Source: UMGS1820 sp045615805
GTDB lineage: Bacteria > Bacillota > Clostridia > Monoglobales > Monoglobaceae
Direction: 5' to 3'
Assembly: GCA_045615805.1 (NCBI GenBank)
Contig: JAZLFN010000031.1
Location: forward strand, 52,638 to 116,637
Length of the DNA stretch: 64,000 nucleotides
Made by a program: the position numbers and the translations under genes
Part shown: positions 1 through 6,596 of the stretch, in pieces
How positions within the stretch are numbered: position 1 is the first letter of the stretch
How the letters are laid out: every line of letters begins with the position of its first letter
The notes under the pieces: model-generated
What the model was told of the DNA's origin: nothing
Databases searched by the model: none
What the model saw: the letters and a program-made list of their open reading frames with translations, nothing else

Positions 1-165
1 GCAGAGATTACAGGTCCGAATACAATCAGGGTTCATGCACCGGAGGTAACAGATCCTGTTACAATCTATTACGGATATAAAGATTATCCCGATGAAGTGC
101 TTAACCTTTATAACTCGGCAGACCTTGTTGCAACACCGTTTAAGGCAACAATACCACAAGATTAA
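1..165 (+). CDS. C-terminal fragment, probable sialate O-acetylesterase (SGNH/GDSL hydrolase)
   Basis: The frame is open from the first base and ends at the TAA at 163-165, so only the last 54 residues are seen. The tail reads TIYYGYKDYP, then NLYNSADLVATPFKA, which resembles the family's usual ending (VRYAW..NP..NLYN.EGLPASPF). Sialate O-acetylesterases remove acetyl groups from sialic acids or other acetylated glycans. That role would suit the neighbouring beta-galactosidase and surface proteins, but the catalytic Ser-His-Asp residues lie outside the window. The identification rests on the tail pattern alone. Confidence 0.55.
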   Translation, partial: AEITGPNTIRVHAPEVTDPVTIYYGYKDYPDEVLNLYNSADLVATPFKATIPQD

Positions 166-178
166 AGTGAAAAAATAT

Positions 179-207
179 CGACGGAAATTTCCGTCGGGAT
201 TTTATAT
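179..207 (+). terminator. Palindromic terminator of the esterase gene
   Basis: A perfect 18-base palindrome (179-196, CGACGGAAATTTCCGTCG) lies 14 bases after the stop codon and is followed by a short T-rich stretch. It is probably a rho-independent terminator, though its U tract is interrupted. Confidence 0.55.
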
Positions 208-267
208 GTGGATAATGGCTGATTTTTTCGTCAACCTCCGCAGTTTACGCTGCCAAACCTCGGGGTA

Positions 268-291
268 CCCGTAGCCGATTTCGGCTACGGG
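268..291. repeat. 11-bp inverted repeat with 2-base spacer
   Basis: The arms CCCGTAGCCGA and TCGGCTACGGG are perfectly complementary around TT. There is no T tract on either side, so a simple terminator is unlikely; a REP-like element is possible. Confidence 0.5.
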
Positions 292-446
292 TCGAGTGAT
301 TTAAATGAGTTTTATATTGTCTGTGATGCTCCAAAGATGAACATCACCCAATTTGTAAATTGCGTACTATAACGCCGTCTTGCCGCTGTGCGTGCTAAAT
401 AAATCCGGATAGATAGACTTTGCCTTTTGGAGGTGCGATTAGGGGT

Positions 447-500
447 GTCGGGGTCATCCCCGACTGCCGTTTTGGTTACTTTTAGGCAAGTAAAAGTAAC
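447..500. repeat. Two adjacent hairpins, candidate dispersed repeat
   Basis: The first hairpin has arms GTCGGGG and CCCCGAC (447-464). The second has arms GTTACTTTT and AAAAGTAAC (475-500). The pair resembles intergenic repeat modules common in Clostridia, but only one copy is present here, so repeat status is inferred. Confidence 0.4.
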
Positions 501-587
501 ATCCCTTCGCATAGCGAAAAAATACGAAAATTTGTAATCGGTATGAGGTATGTTGGAATTATTTTGGGGTAGTGGATAAGGCATAGC

Positions 588-612
588 AACGGGCGGTCAA
601 TGACCGCCCGTT
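588..612 (-). terminator. Hairpin downstream of the leucine-rich repeat gene
   Basis: The 12-base arms AACGGGCGGTCA and TGACCGCCCGTT flank a single A, 16 bases beyond the stop of the minus-strand gene. The position suits a terminator, but no U tract follows on the minus strand. Confidence 0.45.
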
Positions 613-627
613 ATTGTGCACAAAATA

Positions 628-3600
628 TTATTCGTAATACTCAACCGTTCTTACATCAAATAATGGTCTGATTTCATTCAGGTTGTTCCACCAAAGAACC
701 TCCGCATAAGCGTAATCTTCATCGGTATTGGCAACTACGATTTCGGCACAGGGTGCCGTATTGGTGTCCACCAAAACACCGTCGGAGTTGTAAAATCCGA
801 TAAGCACGGTTCCGTTATATTGACTTAAGCTGTATACAAGCTCTGTGGGAAGTCCTGCAACGGTCATCTGCTTAATATAATGGATTGACGCACTCTTAAA
901 CTTTTGGTTGTCCGAGCCGATTGATGTCTTTTTAAGCTGTGCTGATGTTCCCGTGTAATAGGTGTCTTTGTAGGAGGTACATCCCGAAAATGCGGAAGCA
1001 CCGAGAGATGTTGTGCCGGGAGTCATTGTCATACTCTTAAGTCCCGTACAGCCTGAAAAAGCAGAAGAGGGAATCGCTTTAAGCTGAGCCGGAACGGAAA
1101 TGCTTTCAAGAGATGTACAGTCTAAAAATACCTCTGTTCCGAGTGTTGTAAGACTGTAAGGCAAGTTTATGCTTTTAAGATTTGAGCAGGAGCCGAAAGC
1201 GTTGTTGTCTATTTTTTTAACCTTTGAACCAAGCTTTATTCGGGTAAGGGAGCGACAGTTTAGAAATGCCTCTACGCCTATTTCCTCAACGCTGTTTGGA
1301 ATAGAGATGTTCTCAAGTGCCGAACAGTCCGTAAATGCGGCAAGTTCAATCTTTGTCACTCCTCCGGGAATGACAACATCTTTAAGTTTGGAACAGCCTA
1401 AACATAAGGAGTTTGAAACGGTTGTTATTCCCTTGGGAATGTCAAGACTTTCAAGAGAGGTGCAGAAGGTGAATGCACCGCCGCCGATTTCCGTAAGGCT
1501 TTCCGGAAGCTTAAAGGCTTTTATGCCCGAGCAACAGCCAAATGCTTCATAACCTATACTGTAAACGCAATCGGGGATATTGATTTTTGTAAGCAGTGTA
1601 CAACCGTAAAACGCTTCATCTCCGATTGCGGTAACACTTTCCGGAATGGTGTATTCCGTGCCTGCTTTAGCGACTGCGTACTGATAAAATGTTTTCATAT
1701 CCTTGCTGAAAAGGTTGCCTTCATAATCGGCAAAGGTTTGGTTTTGAGCGCTGACCGTAATTTCGGTAAGCCCCGTGCTGAAGAATGCTCGTTCTCCGAT
1801 TTTGGCAACGGATTTGCCTATGTTAATTTTGGAAAGCTTTGTGCATTTATAAAAAGCATATTTCCCTATGGAGGAAACATTGTCGGGAATAACCATAGAT
1901 GTAAGAGCCGCACATTCCGAAAAGGCATATTCGCCAATCGCAGTCAGATTTTTGCCTAAGGTAACCGAGTTTAATGAGGAACAACCCGAATATGCCGATG
2001 TGTTAAGCGTGATTACAGAATCGGGAATAACCGCTTTTGTTAAAGCGGTACAGAGATAAAACGCTTCTTTGCCGATTTCGGTAAGTCCTTGGGGAAGAGT
2101 AATATCCGACAGCTTTTGGCATTTATAAAATGCGGCGGCTCCTATTTTGGTAAGACTGTCGGGAAGAGTAACCTTTGTGATTGCCGAACAACCGTAAAAG
2201 GCGTTTTCGCCAATGGCTTTTACACCTTGGGGAACTGTGTACTCATTGTCATTTCTTGCAATACAGTAAAGTATTAAGGTGTCCTTATCCTTGTTAAAAA
2301 GAATACCGTCTGCAGATGAATATGTTTCGTTTTCCGGTGATACGGTTATGTTTGTAAGTCCGCTTCCCAAAAATGCCTCAAGCTCAATATTTGATACGCC
2401 TTTGCCGATGTTAACGGTTTTAAGACTTGTACAGGACGAAAATGTGTTGTCAAAAATATCCGAAATCTTGTCGGGAACTGATATCTCCGTAAGCGCCGCA
2501 CATTCCGAAAATGCGTTTGCGCCTAAATATTCAAGGCTGTCGGGAAGGTTTATCGTCTTAAGCTTACGGCATCCTGAAAATGCATTGCTTTCTATATTGC
2601 GTAATCCGTCGGGAAGGTCAACGCTTTCTAACGATATACACATCTGGAATGCGAAAGGTCCTATGGATTTAACGGTTTCCGGTATGGTAACCTCATTCAT
2701 CTTTACGCACCAATAAAATGAGTATGAGTCAATCCCCGTTACGCCGTATCCTATCTTTACTTTTTTGATATATGAAGCGTAGCTGTACCACGGCGGAAGA
2801 GCGGAACGGTTGTTAATTGCACCGTTTCCTGTTATTTCAAGAACATAATTTCCCGTGTTCAGAGTCCATGTAAGTCCTGTTCCGCAGGTTCCGGAATATT
2901 CGGTGTAACCGCAGACTATATTTGAGCCTTTCAAAACATCGTTAGGCTCTGCAATATAAATTAAATTCCACATATCTTGGCTTCCGATATAAAAGGTGTC
3001 GGTGTATGAAGAACAGCCGTCAAGACAGCTTTCTCCAAATGACGAAAAACCTTCGGGGATAAGAAGGGTTTCAAGAGATGAACAGTTTAAAAAGGCAAAG
3101 TCACCTATGGATAAAAGTGTTTCGGGGAGTGAAACGCTTTCCGAATATTGACAATCTTCAAATGCATAAGAACCAACGGAGGTAACACCGTCGGATATAA
3201 TTATGCCTTTAACTATATCGGCATAGTCATACCACGGCGAATTATCGCTTGAAAAGTCATACATATCTCCGGTTCCGGAAATCGCAAGAATTTTGTCGGT
3301 GGTGTCTAATTCCCAGAAGAGGTCATCACCGCATTGACCGGAATAATAGGCGTAGTTTAAATGAAGCCTTGCATTAAAAAGTGTGGGATTGTTAGCGTCA
3401 ATTTCAATGGCGTCCCAAGAATTTTGACCTGACGGGTAGTATACGTTGGTAATTCCGGTCAACTCAAACGCTTCTTCGCCGATGCTCTCAATGCTTTCGG
3501 GAAGAGTCAATGATGTTGCGTTTTCGCATTTATAAAAGGCGTGGTCTGAAAGAGATGTAATGCCGTCGGGAATGTTTATGCTTGTCAAAGACGAGCAGGC

Positions 3601-3951
3601 GTCAAATGCGTATCTGCCTATACTTTTTATATCCTTTCCGATTGTACAGCTTGTAAGATTTGTCAGTTTATAAAACGCATAGCTGCCTATACTGTCTATG
3701 CCGTCGGATATAATAAGGGTTTTAATGTATGTACGCATAGCATTCCAGGGCGGAGAGGTTCCGGGCATGGTATAGTTGTACATACTTCCCGTACCGTTAA
3801 GCTCAAGCACACCTGATGAGGTGTCGAGATGATAGGTAATGTTATCACCGCACTTGCCGTCTTTGGTTATGGCAAATACCTCGGTGTTTGCCGCAAAAAG
3901 GCAAATAAATATTATGCTTAAGCACAGAAGCAGACACAATATGCGTTTCAT
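628..3951 (-). CDS. Secreted BspA-type leucine-rich repeat surface protein
   Basis: This 1107-residue protein starts with a signal peptide (lysine-arginine, a hydrophobic core to about residue 20, cleavage near VFA27). Nearly the whole mature chain is LRR_5/BspA repeats of the form IP..V..IG..AF..C..L, well over twenty copies. Three times (near residues 34, 207 and 354) the repeats are preceded by a module beginning CG, with a PW..Y centre and GV..I..Y. The last 80 or so residues (FYNSDG, LWWNNLNEIRP) form a different module that recurs in the divergent neighbour. BspA-like proteins bind host proteins or other cells; here that role is inferred. The start has an AGGAGGG site and a promoter. 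Confidence 0.9.
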   Translation of the reverse strand: MKRILCLLLCLSIIFICLFAANTEVFAITKDGKCGDNITYHLDTSSGVLELNGTGSMYNYTMPGTSPPWNAMRTYIKTLIISDGIDSIGSYAFYKLTNLTSCTIGKDIKSIGRYAFDACSSLTSINIPDGITSLSDHAFYKCENATSLTLPESIESIGEEAFELTGITNVYYPSGQNSWDAIEIDANNPTLFNARLHLNYAYYSGQCGDDLFWELDTTDKILAISGTGDMYDFSSDNSPWYDYADIVKGIIISDGVTSVGSYAFEDCQYSESVSLPETLLSIGDFAFLNCSSLETLLIPEGFSSFGESCLDGCSSYTDTFYIGSQDMWNLIYIAEPNDVLKGSNIVCGYTEYSGTCGTGLTWTLNTGNYVLEITGNGAINNRSALPPWYSYASYIKKVKIGYGVTGIDSYSFYWCVKMNEVTIPETVKSIGPFAFQMCISLESVDLPDGLRNIESNAFSGCRKLKTINLPDSLEYLGANAFSECAALTEISVPDKISDIFDNTFSSCTSLKTVNIGKGVSNIELEAFLGSGLTNITVSPENETYSSADGILFNKDKDTLILYCIARNDNEYTVPQGVKAIGENAFYGCSAITKVTLPDSLTKIGAAAFYKCQKLSDITLPQGLTEIGKEAFYLCTALTKAVIPDSVITLNTSAYSGCSSLNSVTLGKNLTAIGEYAFSECAALTSMVIPDNVSSIGKYAFYKCTKLSKINIGKSVAKIGERAFFSTGLTEITVSAQNQTFADYEGNLFSKDMKTFYQYAVAKAGTEYTIPESVTAIGDEAFYGCTLLTKINIPDCVYSIGYEAFGCCSGIKAFKLPESLTEIGGGAFTFCTSLESLDIPKGITTVSNSLCLGCSKLKDVVIPGGVTKIELAAFTDCSALENISIPNSVEEIGVEAFLNCRSLTRIKLGSKVKKIDNNAFGSCSNLKSINLPYSLTTLGTEVFLDCTSLESISVPAQLKAIPSSAFSGCTGLKSMTMTPGTTSLGASAFSGCTSYKDTYYTGTSAQLKKTSIGSDNQKFKSASIHYIKQMTVAGLPTELVYSLSQYNGTVLIGFYNSDGVLVDTNTAPCAEIVVANTDEDYAYAEVLWWNNLNEIRPLFDVRTVEYYE

Positions 3952-3989
3952 AAAAATCCCTCCTGTTTATAAAAGAAAAGTATATATAA

Positions 3990-4018
3990 AATATAACATA
4001 TTCTGATTTGTTTGTCTA
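3990..4018 (-). promoter_or_regulatory. Sigma-A promoter of the leucine-rich repeat gene
   Basis: On the minus strand, -35 TAGACA (4013-4018), a 17-base spacer and -10 TATATT (3990-3995). A TG two bases before the -10 gives an extended -10 element. Confidence 0.6.
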
Positions 4019-4096
4019 CAAGAAAATAAAGTATGGCATTTCGCACATAAACCGCAAAAGATTTTTTGCATATATGCACAATAAACTTAAAAAATA

Positions 4097-4125
4097 TTGA
4101 AAAACAAAGCGGAATATGATAAAAT
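4097..4125 (+). promoter_or_regulatory. Sigma-A promoter of the transglutaminase-like gene
   Basis: -35 TTGAAA (4097-4102), a 17-base spacer and -10 TAAAAT (4120-4125), followed by the GGAGAAAGG ribosome site. It faces away from the LRR promoter, so the two surface genes share a 210-base divergent control region. Confidence 0.6.
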
Positions 4126-4161
4126 ATACACATAAAATTACGGAGAAAGGTATCGGGTGGT

Positions 4162-5796
4162 ATGAAAAAAAGAATAACAGCTTGCATTATTTCAATTTTT
4201 GTTATCGCGTCTGTTTTTACAACCTCGGCATTTGCCTCGAATTTTGTGACAGAGGCGCCTAAATCATTTGAGGTATGGGGCGACGGCACGGGAGAGGCGT
4301 CGGATGCCTGCGGGGTTTTACCTGCCGAAAATTCGCCGGAAGTATCTGCCGATATATGTCTTTCGGGCAAAACAAAAGATTTTGAACCCATAAAGAAAGA
4401 AGAATATTACGGAAGAACCATGCTTGAAAAAGAGCGAAACAAAGCGGTGCTTTTGTATGTATATAATAAGCTGACCGACGGGATTTCCCGAAAGGTTGAG
4501 GTTATCGAGCTTGACGATGATGTGTATGATGTTTCTTATGATGAATTTCTTGAAGCATATAATGCCTTTCAGTTTGATAATCCGCAGTATTTTTATAACA
4601 ATACTTATCCGTCTAACCTTCCCCATCATCCGTCCATAAAGCCTAACGGATATGTTCTTACCACCAGAACGAGGGACGGAGCTTGCGTTGATTTTACGCC
4701 CTATTATTTTGAGGATGTCATAGACGAAGAAGAGGCGTTTGAAAAAGCGGCGGATGATTTTATCAAGGCGGCAGGGGTTACCCCCGATATGAGCGATTAC
4801 GAAAAGTCAAAAAGAATTCACGACCGTCTTATAGCCATAACGGAGTATGACTACGACTCTGCGGATGCGGGAACTATCGGATTAGAGCATACGGCTTATG
4901 CCGCTCTTGTGAACGGATATGCAGTTTGTGACGGATATGCCAAAGCCTATCAGTATCTTTTGTACAGGGTGGGGATTTTGTCAATTGTTGTCGGTGGTTA
5001 CGCAGACGGAGGCGACCATGCCTGGAACATTGTAAGGCTTGACGGCAAGTGGTATATGACCGATGTAACTTGGGACGACCCGTATTTTTTGGATGAAGAT
5101 ACTCAGTATGCATCAAATGAGATATCATATGCTTACTTAAATCGCTCTGCAGAGTGGTTTGAAGAAAACTATCATTATTTGTATGCAGATGAAGGATACG
5201 AACTTCCCGAATGTTATTCGGATGATTTAAGCTTTTATAAAAAAGAAAATGTATTCACCGTAACCGACAGTATGAATATAGACAATCCCAAAAGTACAGG
5301 TTGTGCAAATCTTGTAAATGACATAGTTTCTCAGGTTAAAACAAAGCCTTATGCCAGAATTTGCGATTTGCGAAATAACAGTTTTGAAGACCCTGCGGAG
5401 AGATACCAAAACTTTGCCAATTGGGTAAATGCCAACTCCCAAGCCATAATAAAAGGGTTAGGAGCAAAACGAATCAATTTTTCGGTGGGATTTTTCGGAA
5501 GAGAATATCATATAAAAATATTCTGGGATAACAGCAGCAGAATTATAGCCGACAGCAATTTTGAGTATCAGCTTGCCTTGGAAAAAGCAGGATATTATAA
5601 AGCGTACCAAGCGTTTTTTGATAAAGACGGAAAACTTATGGATATGAATATATATCCGCACCTTTCAACGGAAAAAGAAATTGTGTCCCTTATAACCGTG
5701 CCGAAGGTGGGGGGATATAAAAAAGCAAAGTATTTTCTTTGGAAAAATGACCTCAATAACAGACCTGTATGTGATATGTTTGAGATAAGCTATTAA
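4162..5796 (+). CDS. Secreted transglutaminase-like (papain-fold) protein
   Basis: The 544-residue product has a signal peptide (MKKR, hydrophobic core, cleavage near AFA25). It contains a transglutaminase-core region with the expected triad: Cys256 in AVCDGYAKAY, His286 in GGDHAWN and Asp301 in MTDVTWDD. Bacterial members of this superfamily are cysteine proteases or peptide crosslinkers; the substrate is unknown. A C-terminal module (FFDKDGKLMDMN, then FLWKNDLNNRP) matches the end of the divergent LRR protein. Both probably belong to the cell surface or secretome. The stop codon overlaps the end of the converging TauE/SafE gene by four bases. The start is supported by GGAGAAAGG and its own promoter. 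Confidence 0.85.
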   Translation: MKKRITACIISIFVIASVFTTSAFASNFVTEAPKSFEVWGDGTGEASDACGVLPAENSPEVSADICLSGKTKDFEPIKKEEYYGRTMLEKERNKAVLLYVYNKLTDGISRKVEVIELDDDVYDVSYDEFLEAYNAFQFDNPQYFYNNTYPSNLPHHPSIKPNGYVLTTRTRDGACVDFTPYYFEDVIDEEEAFEKAADDFIKAAGVTPDMSDYEKSKRIHDRLIAITEYDYDSADAGTIGLEHTAYAALVNGYAVCDGYAKAYQYLLYRVGILSIVVGGYADGGDHAWNIVRLDGKWYMTDVTWDDPYFLDEDTQYASNEISYAYLNRSAEWFEENYHYLYADEGYELPECYSDDLSFYKKENVFTVTDSMNIDNPKSTGCANLVNDIVSQVKTKPYARICDLRNNSFEDPAERYQNFANWVNANSQAIIKGLGAKRINFSVGFFGREYHIKIFWDNSSRIIADSNFEYQLALEKAGYYKAYQAFFDKDGKLMDMNIYPHLSTEKEIVSLITVPKVGGYKKAKYFLWKNDLNNRPVCDMFEISY

Positions 5797-6158
5797 GGAT
5801 TATGCACCATACCCTTTATTCCCTTAAATATTTCATATGCTCCGATTAGTGCAAGAAACACGCCGAACATTTTTCGTAGGAGATTGCTTTCAAGGTTAAG
5901 GGCAATAAACGCCCCTCCCACGGCTCCGATTATTCCGAATATGCCGATAATAACGGCGGTTTTTATCTCAACATTTTTGTTTTTTATGTGAATAATAAGC
6001 GAAAAAACGGCGGTAGGCAGAAAATACACAAGGTTTATGCCTTGGGCAACCTTTGGGTCTGTTCCGCATATCAAAACAAGAGCAGGAATTAAAACAGCTC
6101 CTCCACCAATGCCCATACCGCTGATTATTCCGCTGCAAAAACCGATAAGAGTATTCAC
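5793..6158 (-). CDS. Half-size TauE/SafE (TSUP) permease subunit, distal
   Basis: This 121-residue membrane protein matches one repeat of the TauE/SafE family: the glycine-rich SGMGIGGGAVLIPAL near residues 12-26 and about four hydrophobic segments. Full-length family members are near 250 residues with two such halves, and move sulfite, sulfonates or similar organic anions. The GTG start has an AAGGAG site 8 bases upstream and lies 18 bases after the previous half gene. The pair is probably cotranscribed and forms a heteromer. The transported anion cannot be told from sequence. Confidence 0.8.
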   Translation of the reverse strand: MNTLIGFCSGIISGMGIGGGAVLIPALVLICGTDPKVAQGINLVYFLPTAVFSLIIHIKNKNVEIKTAVIIGIFGIIGAVGGAFIALNLESNLLRKMFGVFLALIGAYEIFKGIKGMVHNP

Positions 6159-6176
6159 AAAAATCTCTCCTTAATT

Positions 6177-6539
6177 TTAAAAAATCATCTTGTAAGCAGT
6201 AATCAAAATTACGCCGCCGAAAATAATTTTAAGCCATTTCACGGGGATTTTGGTTAAAAGCTTTGCGCCAAGCATTCCGCCGAAAACACCGCCGATTGTA
6301 ACGGGAAGCCAAAGGGAAAAGTCAAAATTGCCTTTTACTATATAAAAAACAGAGCTTACGGCGGACATTACGAGAATAATCGCAATGGCGGTGGCGTGGG
6401 CTTTTTTGTCTTTAATCTTTAAAAATATTTCCATTGCAGGCACAACGATGCTTCCTCCTCCCGCACCGAAAAGACCGTTTAAAAATCCGCTTATTATTCC
6501 GATTAAGATTTGTTTGTAATATTTTTTAATAATTTTCAT
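6177..6539 (-). CDS. Half-size TauE/SafE (TSUP) permease subunit, proximal
   Basis: This 120-residue membrane protein has the family's first-half pattern, NGLFGAGGGSIVVPAM, and four hydrophobic segments. It is the partner of the next gene rather than a fragment, because both halves carry their own starts. An in-frame ATG further upstream (6558-6560) falls in the loop of a terminator hairpin, so the start at MKIIKKYYK is preferred, although its ribosome site is weak. No frameshift joins the two halves: this gene ends in TAA and the next has its own SD. Confidence 0.75.
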   Translation of the reverse strand: MKIIKKYYKQILIGIISGFLNGLFGAGGGSIVVPAMEIFLKIKDKKAHATAIAIILVMSAVSSVFYIVKGNFDFSLWLPVTIGGVFGGMLGAKLLTKIPVKWLKIIFGGVILITAYKMIF

Positions 6540-6540
6540 A

Positions 6541-6574
6541 TGTAAAAAAGACCAACCCATCAGAGTTAGTCTTT
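6541..6574 (-). terminator. Terminator of the beta-galactosidase gene
   Basis: A 12-base stem (6563-6574 with 6547-6558, two G-U pairs) with an ATCA/TGAT loop is followed on the minus strand by TTTTTT. It lies just past the lacZ stop and immediately before the TauE/SafE pair, so read-through would be needed to express that pair from the lacZ promoter. Confidence 0.8.
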
Positions 6575-6596
6575 TCTTTTTTTTGAAATTTATACC

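Larger units (their letters stand above)
166..627. other. Gene-free interval with several hairpins
   Basis: No convincing gene lies between the esterase tail and the leucine-rich repeat gene. The open frames on either strand lack ribosome sites and protein-like composition. The interval holds at least four strong inverted repeats, listed separately, and looks like a small cluster of REP-like or terminator elements between two converging transcripts. Confidence 0.6.

Noticed and set aside
312..584. 90-codon minus-strand frame in the gap beside the LRR gene
   Set aside because: No ribosome site, low-complexity content, and it crosses two hairpin repeats.
1169..2716. Several plus-strand open frames across the LRR gene
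   Set aside because: They mirror the repeats of the LRR gene, repeat the same motifs in other frames and lack start signals.
6540..6560. Upstream ATG for the first TauE/SafE half
   Set aside because: It lies in the loop and 3' arm of the lacZ terminator; the downstream ATG gives the family's usual N-terminus.
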